DNA of 36,786 bases, from the NCBI GenBank assembly GCA_023393095.1, contig JAEWMT010000036.1, positions 1 to 36,786 on the forward strand, written 5' to 3'. Position numbers and translations under genes: made by a program. The notes beneath the pieces were generated by a model. That model was not told the DNA's origin. It made no database searches and saw only the letters and a list, made by a program, of their open reading frames with translations. The stretch comes from Bacillota bacterium (GTDB lineage Bacteria > Bacillota > Clostridia > Lachnospirales > Lachnospiraceae). Below, in pieces: positions 15,796-23,253 of this stretch. Each line of letters begins with the position of its first letter. Position 1 is the first letter of the stretch.

Positions 15796-17121
15796 CTATA
15801 TATGCCGGCTTTTCTGTGAAAGGTATTTCTCAACATCATCATATAAACCAGCCTGATTTGAATATTTTACATAATTCTTGACGGTTTTAAGCCATTCAAT
15901 CGTGGACGGTTTGGTGACATCTACAGCATTAAGCAAATCCCTTGTGTTTATGGGTCTTTCAATACCTGTTTTCATTATTTCTGACAAAACATTTTCCGTA
16001 GCAGTTTCAGCAACATTTTCTAAATCCACTCCAGAATACAGTTCCGTCCTTTCCGCAATAGCATGGTAGTCTATGACAGCTTCTTGTGGTCGACCGGCCA
16101 TCTTTAACTTTAAAATTGCTATTCTTGCCTTTTTATCCGGCGGTGGAACAAAAATAATTTTATCAAACCTTCCAGGGCGTTTAAATGCCGGATCTACATC
16201 CCAAGGCATATTAGTAGCTCCTATGATAAGCATATTTTGAGTATCTGTATCGATCCCTTCTATTTCAGTTAGGAGTTGATCAATGATAGGACGCATATGC
16301 TCAGATGTCAGCTTTGACCGGTTAAAGCCTATCGTGTCGATTTCATCGAAGAAAATTACACATGGTCTTTTTGAACGGGCTTTAGCAAAAATTTCCTTAA
16401 TGTTTTGCTCGCTGACTCCAAGATAAGGATCCAATATATCGGTGATACGAACAGTCATAAAACCTGCTTGACATTCTCCTGCCGTTGCTTTAGCAATAAA
16501 AGTCTTTCCGCATCCTGGGGGACCAAATAACAAGATACCTCCTCCAGTTTTTTTCTTATATTTGCTGAATAGTCCATGGCTGCTAAAAGGTTTTATGATT
16601 TTCATTCTGATAATTTCTTTCAAATCATCATAGCCTCCGACATTATCAAAAGTAACTGCTGTCTTGTTCCAATTCTCCCCAAAACTGTCCGTACTTCCCT
16701 TGTTTCCTCTTATAACACTCAACTGTATAAGCTTGCCGTCATTCTCCTGTGTTTCCTCGTACACATCCTTAGGTTCGTTTTCATTTTCATCTTCATTTTC
16801 ATCTTCATTTTCATCTCCATTTTCATCTTCGCCTTTATCATTAAACCGTTGCTCTCCTGGAGAAGATAATGAGTCAGGTAATCCTGAGTCATGAGCCTTG
16901 TCAGCTTGGGAATGCCTCTCCCTCTTTTTAGAAAGCCGTGAAAGTTGTTCAAAAATATTATCCTTAAACTCCTCACCGCATAAATTCAAAGCTTGGGAAA
17001 ATGCATATAAAGCTTCACTTTCATTGCCTTGTTCAACATATTCTATTCCAAGCAAGTACCAGGCAAGCCCATTTTCAGGATTTTTTTCAAGCATACTACG
17101 CATGATTTGTATTTTTTCCAT
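15796..17121 (-). CDS. TPR-AAA+ ATPase of Cdc48/FtsH type
   Basis: A 441-residue protein. Residues 1-60 contain one to two TPR-like helices (NGLAWYLLGIEYVEQGNESEALYAF). Residues 98-117 are an Asp/Glu/Asn tract. Residues ~155-345 form one AAA+ domain: VGGYDDLKEIIRMKI, Walker A GPPGCGKT (200-207), pore-loop-like PYLGVSE with Tyr233, Walker B VIFFDEID (255-262), sensor 1 GATN (301-304) and RPGRFDK with arginine-finger candidates Arg315/Arg318. All ATPase residues appear intact. The Cdc48-like class forms hexamers that unfold or remodel proteins. ATG 17121 has GGAG seven bases upstream. It is the last gene of an operon with two TPR membrane proteins, which may tether it to the membrane or present substrates. 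Specific function unknown. Confidence 0.88.
   Translation of the reverse strand: MEKIQIMRSMLEKNPENGLAWYLLGIEYVEQGNESEALYAFSQALNLCGEEFKDNIFEQLSRLSKKRERHSQADKAHDSGLPDSLSSPGEQRFNDKGEDENGDENEDENEDENENEPKDVYEETQENDGKLIQLSVIRGNKGSTDSFGENWNKTAVTFDNVGGYDDLKEIIRMKIIKPFSSHGLFSKYKKKTGGGILLFGPPGCGKTFIAKATAGECQAGFMTVRITDILDPYLGVSEQNIKEIFAKARSKRPCVIFFDEIDTIGFNRSKLTSEHMRPIIDQLLTEIEGIDTDTQNMLIIGATNMPWDVDPAFKRPGRFDKIIFVPPPDKKARIAILKLKMAGRPQEAVIDYHAIAERTELYSGVDLENVAETATENVLSEIMKTGIERPINTRDLLNAVDVTKPSTIEWLKTVKNYVKYSNQAGLYDDVEKYLSQKSRHI
16783..16830 (-). repeat. Four tandem 12-nt repeats coding an acidic linker
   Basis: Plus strand unit ATTTTCATCTTC occurs four times head to tail (16783-16794, 16795-16806, 16807-16818 with one change, 16819-16830). 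On the coding strand each adds four residues of Asp-Glu-Asn-Glu type to the AAA protein's linker. Gain or loss of a unit keeps the frame, so linker length could vary between strains. Confidence 0.85.
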
Positions 17122-17133
17122 ATACACACTCCA

Positions 17134-18000
17134 TTAAAAAAATATTTTCAGGACCATCAAACATAGCAGCAGAATTAGTCCTACGAAAATTGCAACAAAA
17201 ATTATCGTATCTCTCGTAAACCCTACACATTTAAACAAAATCCATTTTGTTTTTAAAACTGTACGTGGTACGTTAAGTTTTCTCATGATATAGTTTCTAA
17301 ACACTCTTTTCCAGCGAAAGAAAAATCTGGGTTTCCGGTTAGTCATTTCAAGCATCCTCAGCACAAACATGTTGGTCGGATCCAATTGGAATGCCTGCCT
17401 GAAATTTTCCTCTGCAGAGTCGTAATTGTAACTATGATAGTCCAGTAAACCTGCTTTAAGAAACCTATCACTCTCATCCGTGGAAAGGGAAAAATATTTA
17501 TCAATCAGCTTTGATTTTATACCATAGCTGTCATCCTGCTGCAGATAGTAATAAAACTTATAATGCAGGGCGCTAAGATTTTCAGGATCTATTTCAAGCG
17601 CCTGATTGATCAACTCTAAAGCCCGGTAGTTTTTTCCGGAGAGCATCATAAGATATCCGTGATAGGCAATATACTCTGCATTTTGCGGATCGACATCCAA
17701 TGCTGAAAGAAGGAAGCTTTCCGCCTTCGCATATTGATCTGTTTGTGTATGGATCCTACAAAGCAGATAAAAGCATTCATTGGAACTATAACCATTTTCA
17801 AAAGCAGATTTGCATGAGTCTATGGCTTCCTCATATCTTTCCAGTTTATACAGACAGTACGCATTAAGATATATCAGATATGCTTCGGAGGGTTCCTGTT
17901 CCAAAAGTCGGGATACCCTCTCCAGTGCATAACCGTAGCGTTTCATATTTATATAATTAGTGATAATTAACATTTCCTTTTCATTATCAATAAAAATCAT
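17134..18000 (-). CDS. Tail-anchored TPR protein
   Basis: A 288-residue protein with about five to six TPR units, e.g. SEAYLIYLNAYCLYKLERYE, ECFYLLCRIHTQTDQYAKAE, AEYIAYHGYLMMLSGKNYRA and LSALHYKFYYYLQQD; spacing is ~34 residues and the Pro after each second helix is kept (EP, DP, DP, DP). A basic stretch follows, and then one membrane helix at the extreme C-terminus (IIFVAIFVGLILLLCLMVL), so the TPR array should face the cytoplasm. ATG 18000 is chosen because GGAAGG lies eight bases upstream; the open frame reaches a TTG at 18087 without such a site. The stop is 12 nt before the AAA gene's start. Likely an adaptor or scaffold for that ATPase. Confidence 0.85.
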   Translation of the reverse strand: MIFIDNEKEMLIITNYINMKRYGYALERVSRLLEQEPSEAYLIYLNAYCLYKLERYEEAIDSCKSAFENGYSSNECFYLLCRIHTQTDQYAKAESFLLSALDVDPQNAEYIAYHGYLMMLSGKNYRALELINQALEIDPENLSALHYKFYYYLQQDDSYGIKSKLIDKYFSLSTDESDRFLKAGLLDYHSYNYDSAEENFRQAFQLDPTNMFVLRMLEMTNRKPRFFFRWKRVFRNYIMRKLNVPRTVLKTKWILFKCVGFTRDTIIFVAIFVGLILLLCLMVLKIFF

Positions 18001-18140
18001 ATTAGAGGCCTTCCCAAAATGAATTTTTATATAACCCATTTCATACTGTTTCTGCTTGACAAGCGGTAAGACCACCGCGTACAGCAATCTTACCGCTATC
18101 CTTCATAAAACATTAGGTCTTTTTCATTTCTGAAGTAATG

Positions 18141-18767
18141 TTAGGAAACCAGTTTGCTAGCTTTTTTAATATACCGCCCCCGCGGGTACAGTCCGATATA
18201 TTTTTCTATGCATTCTGTAGTGCCTTTCAGCTTATATATGGTTTCACAAGCTTCCCATATATTGTACTCTGTAATATCATCGTCTTCACCGCAGTCTTTG
18301 GCTTCTATGTATTTCTCAAGAGCCTTCTCATAGTGACCCAAATAGAATTCTGCCGCTCCAATTTCTCTAAGGCATACCCCCTGGCAATCAGGATATTTTT
18401 CCATGATCCGTTCATATGCCTTTATAGAACCCTCGAAATCCTTGTTCAGCATTAATTTGATTGCTGCATTAACTTCCATTGAATGGTCATTCTGTGATGA
18501 ATTCTTTAATATTTCTTCCTGTATTTGCTTTGCCTTTTCAAAATCAAGGTTTCCGTCATCGTATAAATCGGCATATTTTCCTTCCTCGTCAACCTTCAAT
18601 TCGATCTTTTCGGTTTCCTTCTTTTCTTCTGACCTGCCGAGCAAGTATAGTCCGGCAAACACGCTCACAATCAAACCAACTATCCCAACTACCGTATTTC
18701 CGCGAAAAAGAAAATACACAGCAAGCAAACCAATCATCAAAGCGATCAGCCCTGGCAACTTTTTCAT
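18141..18767 (-). CDS. Membrane-anchored TPR-like protein, first gene of AAA operon
   Basis: A 208-residue protein with two N-terminal membrane helices (LIALMIGLLAVYFLF and VVGIVGLIVSVFAGLYLLG), a charged linker (EEKKETEKIELK), then TPR-like helices: NAAIKLMLNKDFEGSIKAYERI and EIGAAEFYLGHYEKALEKYIEA. Both termini should face the cytoplasm. It is 140 nt upstream of the tail-anchored TPR gene on the same strand and behind the only good promoter of the set. I do not recognise a named family. The shared TPR architecture of all three products suggests they work as one complex at the membrane. Confidence 0.82.
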   Translation of the reverse strand: MKKLPGLIALMIGLLAVYFLFRGNTVVGIVGLIVSVFAGLYLLGRSEEKKETEKIELKVDEEGKYADLYDDGNLDFEKAKQIQEEILKNSSQNDHSMEVNAAIKLMLNKDFEGSIKAYERIMEKYPDCQGVCLREIGAAEFYLGHYEKALEKYIEAKDCGEDDDITEYNIWEACETIYKLKGTTECIEKYIGLYPRGRYIKKASKLVS

Positions 18768-19038
18768 GATTTTGAATTCCCCCTATCGTTATCAATCTAC
18801 AAAGCTTATAAATATTTAAATTAATTCCAATATAAGAAATTATATCATAAAAACATTCAAAGTTCACCAAAATAATTCCATATTTTTTAACAATTATTAT
18901 GGTTTAGTCTATTATGTCATGAGGTGTTTTTTGTGAGTAAAGTGAAGTGGAAGTATCTCTATTTCCAATAGAATATAGTCTCCCTAAATAAGTAAGAACA
19001 CTCTGGAGGTGCTGAGACAACCTATAAAAACAGGTCAG
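18768..19038. other. Gap holding the TPR-AAA operon promoter
   Basis: This 271-nt gap lies between the deoC stop and the first TPR gene. It contains an extended -10 promoter (below) and nothing else I can name. Confidence 0.5.
18839..18847 (-). promoter_or_regulatory. Extended -10 promoter of TPR-AAA operon
   Basis: Minus-strand TGATATAAT (18847-18839) is a consensus -10 with the TGn extension. The -35 region is poor (GTGAAC-like), which extended -10 promoters tolerate. Expected start near 18832, giving a leader of about 65 nt. Confidence 0.55.
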
Positions 19039-19752
19039 TTACTGGCTATCAACTCCAAGAACATCATGTACCGATTTATATCCGACTCCCATTCTATCAA
19101 TTCCCATGTCAATTAATTGTAGAAAGTGTTCTCTTGATCGGATGCATCCACTACCTTTTACCTTACATCTATCTCCTACTTCTTCCATCATTAGTTTAAT
19201 AATCTCAGGAGTAGCACCCTTTGATTGGAAGCCTGTTAAAAACCCCGTACTTGTTTTCACATAATCTACACCTGCCTCCATACAGCAATGGCACAATGCA
19301 CGGATCTGTTGTTCATTCAAAGCATCTGTCTCAAAAATTACTTTAATCTCTTTGCCATATTTATGTGCCGCATTCACACATAACTTTAATTCCTCCGTAA
19401 TCTTCTCATACATTCCGGCTCTGGCCCAGCCAATGTTTGATACAATATCTATTTCTTTTACTGTTTCATATTTTGCAGCAATCTCAATCTGCTTCAATTT
19501 AGATTCTGTGGAACTTGTACCAAAAGGAAAATCACATACTGGGCAAAGCAGGGTATCACTACCCTTTACAATAGGCTCACAGAGTTCAATATATCCAGGG
19601 TTGATACATATCGTCGCACATCCTAAGCTAACACCATCCTTGGTTAAATCAATAATCTCTTGTTCTGTAAATTCCGGTTTTAATACAGAATAGTCTATAT
19701 ATCTTGCTAACTCTTCCTGTGTCATTTCATTGGCTTTCTTTATTGGTTTCAT
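19039..19752 (-). CDS. deoC: Deoxyribose-phosphate aldolase
   Basis: A 237-residue class I aldolase that splits 2-deoxyribose 5-phosphate into acetaldehyde and glyceraldehyde 3-phosphate in deoxynucleoside catabolism. Key motifs: IDYSVLKPE (19-27), VCDFPFGTSSTESK (72-85), KEIDIVSNIG (99-108) with the active-site Asp102, VDYVKTSTGF (162-171) with Schiff-base Lys166, and KVKGSGCIRS (197-206) with the second Lys199. Usual family wording at the last site is VKASGGIR, so two positions differ. AAGGAGG precedes the ATG. It is divergent from an AraC regulator and not next to other deo genes, so it may serve a sugar pathway controlled by that regulator. Confidence 0.92.
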   Translation of the reverse strand: MKPIKKANEMTQEELARYIDYSVLKPEFTEQEIIDLTKDGVSLGCATICINPGYIELCEPIVKGSDTLLCPVCDFPFGTSSTESKLKQIEIAAKYETVKEIDIVSNIGWARAGMYEKITEELKLCVNAAHKYGKEIKVIFETDALNEQQIRALCHCCMEAGVDYVKTSTGFLTGFQSKGATPEIIKLMMEEVGDRCKVKGSGCIRSREHFLQLIDMGIDRMGVGYKSVHDVLGVDSQ

Positions 19753-19931
19753 TGTTATTTCCTCCTTATTATCACTTCCTATTTAAAATTATTCAGATTT
19801 TTTAGAAGTATTTTAGTTATACTATATCACTGTACTTCGCAATAATCTTGTTTACAATTATCGCTTTTTTGTAGTATATTGATATTGTTTGTACAGATAT
19901 TCGAATAGCCAAAGAAAGGTTTGAAGGAAAT

Positions 19932-20783
19932 ATGAGTATACCGGTATATGGAATTGAACATACTTTTTTAGATAAAGATACTGGGTTACTTTACCGTAAT
20001 TCCAGCCTGAAAGAAACTGCTCCATTACATACACATAATTTCTATGAATTTTTTATTGTTACGGATGGAACCGCTTTACATATGGTGAATAATGCAATTC
20101 AGACCCTTAATAAGGGGGATTTGGTATTTATCCGCCCCCAGGATACCCATTGCTACGATTTTTTCTATTCAGATAATTTTCGTATCATAAATGTAGGATT
20201 TAGTAATCTTATTTTTCATAGCATAAAGAGTTTTCTGGAATGTAATGAGGAATTACAAAGACTTACCGTGATAGAATATCCAAAATGTATTCATACGAAT
20301 GAAGAAGCACTCGAACTCATTTCGTCGGAGTTCAAACAGATAGGATCTCTGATGCAAACATCCCATGCCAAGCATACTACCTTTCATGCTAGGTGTTATT
20401 TAGCCAGTATATTTGTTGACTACTTTCTTCAATATTCTGATTCTGAAGATAAAAGCAGAGGAAGGCCACAATGGCTTGACCATATGTTGACTGAAATGCA
20501 AAGAATCGAAAATCTTCAATCCGGATTTCCAAAGATGCTTGAATTATCCTTTTGTTCTAAAAACCATCTATGCCGGGTTTTCAAGAAGGTCTTAGGTGTA
20601 AAACCTACAGAATATATTAATAACAAACGTCTGGAGTATGCTGTTTATCTACTAACCCAGACAACAGACAACATTATGGAAATATGTGAATGCTGCGGTT
20701 TTAGTAACCTAAGCCATTTTTATCATTTATTTAAACAAAAATATAATTGTTCTCCTGTTAAATATAGGAAATTATATGCATAG
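19932..20783 (+). CDS. AraC-family regulator with cupin sensor domain
   Basis: A 283-residue regulator. The N-terminal half is an AraC-type cupin: APLHTHNFYEFFIVTDGTA with metal- or sugar-pocket histidines, then NKGDLVFIRPQDTHCYDFF. The C-terminal ~100 residues hold two helix-turn-helix motifs: FPKMLELSFCSKNHLCRVFKK and DNIMEICECCGFSNLSHFYHLFK, ending in the usual PVKYRKL. Such proteins normally activate catabolic genes in response to a sugar. It is divergent from deoC across a 179-nt gap, which makes deoC or an unseen distant operon its target. GAAGG precedes the ATG. Confidence 0.92.
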   Translation: MSIPVYGIEHTFLDKDTGLLYRNSSLKETAPLHTHNFYEFFIVTDGTALHMVNNAIQTLNKGDLVFIRPQDTHCYDFFYSDNFRIINVGFSNLIFHSIKSFLECNEELQRLTVIEYPKCIHTNEEALELISSEFKQIGSLMQTSHAKHTTFHARCYLASIFVDYFLQYSDSEDKSRGRPQWLDHMLTEMQRIENLQSGFPKMLELSFCSKNHLCRVFKKVLGVKPTEYINNKRLEYAVYLLTQTTDNIMEICECCGFSNLSHFYHLFKQKYNCSPVKYRKLYA

Positions 20784-20925
20784 ACAAAAACAATTGAACC
20801 ATCGCAAGATTGGGTTATCGGTGCCTGTCTTAATGATTCAATATACTTATTAATAGTATTTATTAATAAATAAACTGAGAACTATCTGCATTATTTAACC
20901 TATCAATTTCTGAGATTGCCTTGAG

Positions 20926-21513
20926 TTAATTATCGATTTTACGGTGACAGCAACAACAGCAAATAGGATGAATATTAATGATTGCTCCATATCGGTCGAG
21001 TTCAAAATGACAGCACTTCATAAGACTATCCTTTAATAATTGGCGTCCCCTCTGTACACGAGACTTAGCACCCGATACAGATATCCCTAATTTATCAGCT
21101 AGTTCTACCTGAGTTAACCCTTCAAATTCAACTAGATAAAGTGCTTGCGAGTATTTTTCCGGAAGGTCATCGATCATCCCTCTTAAACCGGCTGCCACCT
21201 TTTGAGCCGGTTCTAATTCAATCATATTATTGATGTCATTCAATGCTTTTTCATCTTCTAAAGGTATCTCATCGATATCCTCCAGCTTGATTTTTTGTTT
21301 TCGATAATAGTCAATGATTGTATTCCGTGCAATTTGATATACCCAACTGCGAATTTTTGTATTCTCTTTGAGAAGATCAATATTGGAATGGATTTTGATA
21401 AAAACATCCTGCAAAATATCTTCGGTTTGGGAGGAATCTGAAATCCTGCGAGAAATAAACGAACGAAGTGCTAAACTTAATTCTTCCCAGATTTGTTCGG
21501 TATTATATTCCAT
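20926..21513 (-). CDS. SigZ-like sigma-70 family factor with Cys-rich tail
   Basis: A 195-residue ECF-type sigma factor. Region 2 is EQIWEELSLALRSFISRRI...TEDILQDVFIKIH and KIRSWVYQIARNTIIDYYRK; region 4 is DLPEKYSQALYLVEFEGLTQ with VELADKLGISVSGAKSRVQRG. The sequence and the MKCCHFELDRYG segment after region 4 point to the SigZ group. The last ~30 residues hold seven cysteines, including five in a row (ICCCCCHRK), suggesting metal or redox control in place of a separate anti-sigma protein; no anti-sigma gene is adjacent. ATG 21513 is preferred because AGGTG lies before it; the GTG at 21522 is inside that site. Confidence 0.88.
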   Translation of the reverse strand: MEYNTEQIWEELSLALRSFISRRISDSSQTEDILQDVFIKIHSNIDLLKENTKIRSWVYQIARNTIIDYYRKQKIKLEDIDEIPLEDEKALNDINNMIELEPAQKVAAGLRGMIDDLPEKYSQALYLVEFEGLTQVELADKLGISVSGAKSRVQRGRQLLKDSLMKCCHFELDRYGAIINIHPICCCCCHRKIDN

Positions 21514-21605
21514 ACTTTTCACCTACACAACTTTCTACTATTTCTGTACAAATAACAGATTATAATTGAATTTAGATAACGATATTGCCGAGAACCCATC
21601 TCATC

Positions 21606-21788
21606 TTACTTACAGGTAAATTTACTGCCAGATGCTTCGTAATGTGCACTCATCACGAAATGCAGAGAGTGTTCTTTCATATATTGTACTATATATTTCC
21701 GGAAGGTAAAAGACGTAGATAACCCACAGATTATTTTCCTTACTACAGGTTCTCGAATATAACGCAAATAAGTCTCCTCACTTACCAT
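21606..21788 (-). CDS. Possible 60-residue small protein or gene fragment
   Basis: I do not recognise this product. It starts MVSEETYLRYIREPVVRK and ends ASGSKFTCK, with a composition like a folded protein rather than random translation. No good ribosome binding site precedes the ATG at 21788. It sits between the sigma factor and the glycosidase on the same strand. It could be a true small gene or the tail of a decayed one. Confidence 0.35.
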   Translation of the reverse strand: MVSEETYLRYIREPVVRKIICGLSTSFTFRKYIVQYMKEHSLHFVMSAHYEASGSKFTCK

Positions 21789-21815
21789 AAAGACAAGGTG
21801 GAGACTTTTCAGAAT

Positions 21816-23156
21816 TTAACTAATTCCGTTGCATTCAATTACTTTCTTATACCATAAGCCGCTTTTCTTAATAATCCGCTTCTGTGTCTTATAATCAATA
21901 TAAACTAGGCCAAACCTTTTGGAATAACCTAATCTCCATTCAAAATTATCCATAAATGACCAAATAAAATATCCTTTCAGATTGACTCCGTCCTTGATTG
22001 CCTGATAAATCTGAGCAATGTAATCATTAAGGTAGCTAATCCGTTCATCGTCATTTATTTTACCACCTTTATCAACTTCATCCTTAAATGCCGCACCATT
22101 TTCCGTAATAATTATTTTAATTCCGTTGTATTTCTGGTGCAAATGTAACAACAAGTCATAGATACCTTTAGGATAGATCTCCCAATCTGTATCAGTCTTA
22201 GCCTTACCGGTATCAGCAAAGGTTAACTGAAGTGGTAAATTATTTGCGTCATATACTACAGAGTTAAAAGAATAATTGTTTACTCCCAAAAAGTCAATCG
22301 GTGAATTTATTACTTCCATATCTTCACGCTCAATTTGAAACTCCGCAATGTTTGAAAACAATTCTAAAAGCTGATCAGGATATTTACCCTTTAGTATCGG
22401 ATCAAGAAACCAAGCGTTAAGAAAATCACTATATCGACTAGCCGCAAGCAGATCATTTTCATTCTCAGATGCAGGATAGATAGGATTGAGATTAAGTGAT
22501 ATTCCTATATCCCCTTGAACTTCCATTTCCCTGAAAGCACGAACAGTTTTACCATGTGCTAGCATTATGTTATGTGCCGCCTGTAAGGCTAAGGAAAGAT
22601 CTGAAATAGCTGGTGGATGCCCTCCGTACCAATATCCGATAAAAGATGATACCCAAGGCTCATTAAAAGTAATCCAAATAGCTACTTTATTCCCTAATTC
22701 CTGAAATATATAGCGCGAATATTGTACAAAAAGCTCTGCAACCTCCCGATTAGCCCATCCACCTATATCTTGCAGCTTCTGAGGTAAATCCCAGTGATAA
22801 AGCGTTACAGTAGGCTTTATCCCATTTTCATTCAATAATTCAACTAAATTCCGATAAAAATCCATTCCCTTTTTATTTGGTTCTCCTCTTCCATCCGGAA
22901 AAATTCGCGGCCATGAAATTGAAAACCTGTAGGATTTGATCCCTAATTCTTTCATTATTTTTACGTCTTGTTCATATAGATGATAGTGGTCACATGCAAC
23001 ATCACCGGTATCATTTCCTAGTATCTTTCCAGATGTGTGCGTATATCGATCCCAAATTGACTCGCCTTTTCCATCCTCATTATAGCCACCCTCAATTTGA
23101 TAAGCAGCTGTTGAAGTACCCCATATAAAATTCTCGGGAAAAATCATTCCAGACAT
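21816..23156 (-). CDS. GH1 beta-glucosidase / 6-phospho-beta-glucosidase
   Basis: A 446-residue glycoside hydrolase family 1 enzyme of typical length. FIWGTSTAAYQIEG at the N-terminus, acid/base Glu166 in TFNEPW and nucleophile Glu352 in ITENGA are all present, so it should be active on beta-glucosides or beta-galactosides. The WEIYPKGIYDLL motif and sequence overall resemble non-phosphorylated beta-glucosidases (BglA type), and no PTS gene is adjacent. It has no signal peptide, so the substrate is hydrolysed inside the cell. ATG 23156 is chosen because GGAGAG lies seven bases upstream. A strong hairpin sits just before that site. Confidence 0.94.
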   Translation of the reverse strand: MSGMIFPENFIWGTSTAAYQIEGGYNEDGKGESIWDRYTHTSGKILGNDTGDVACDHYHLYEQDVKIMKELGIKSYRFSISWPRIFPDGRGEPNKKGMDFYRNLVELLNENGIKPTVTLYHWDLPQKLQDIGGWANREVAELFVQYSRYIFQELGNKVAIWITFNEPWVSSFIGYWYGGHPPAISDLSLALQAAHNIMLAHGKTVRAFREMEVQGDIGISLNLNPIYPASENENDLLAASRYSDFLNAWFLDPILKGKYPDQLLELFSNIAEFQIEREDMEVINSPIDFLGVNNYSFNSVVYDANNLPLQLTFADTGKAKTDTDWEIYPKGIYDLLLHLHQKYNGIKIIITENGAAFKDEVDKGGKINDDERISYLNDYIAQIYQAIKDGVNLKGYFIWSFMDNFEWRLGYSKRFGLVYIDYKTQKRIIKKSGLWYKKVIECNGIS

Positions 23157-23175
23157 ATCACATCTCTCCATTCAT

Positions 23176-23208
23176 CCGTAAGAAACACATTTAATGCGTT
23201 TCTTACGG
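23176..23208 (-). terminator. 16-bp hairpin just upstream of GH1 ribosome binding site
   Basis: The arms run CCGTAAGAAAC.CATT against AATG.GTTTCTTACGG around one base. As minus-strand RNA the single odd pair becomes G-U, so all 16 pairs form. It may terminate the upstream permease transcript or control GH1 expression from the leader; the lack of a U-run favours a leader or operator role. Confidence 0.55.
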
Positions 23209-23253
23209 TTTGCTAAAAGACAAGCCGTAAGCAAGCTTATCATTGACTCAAAA

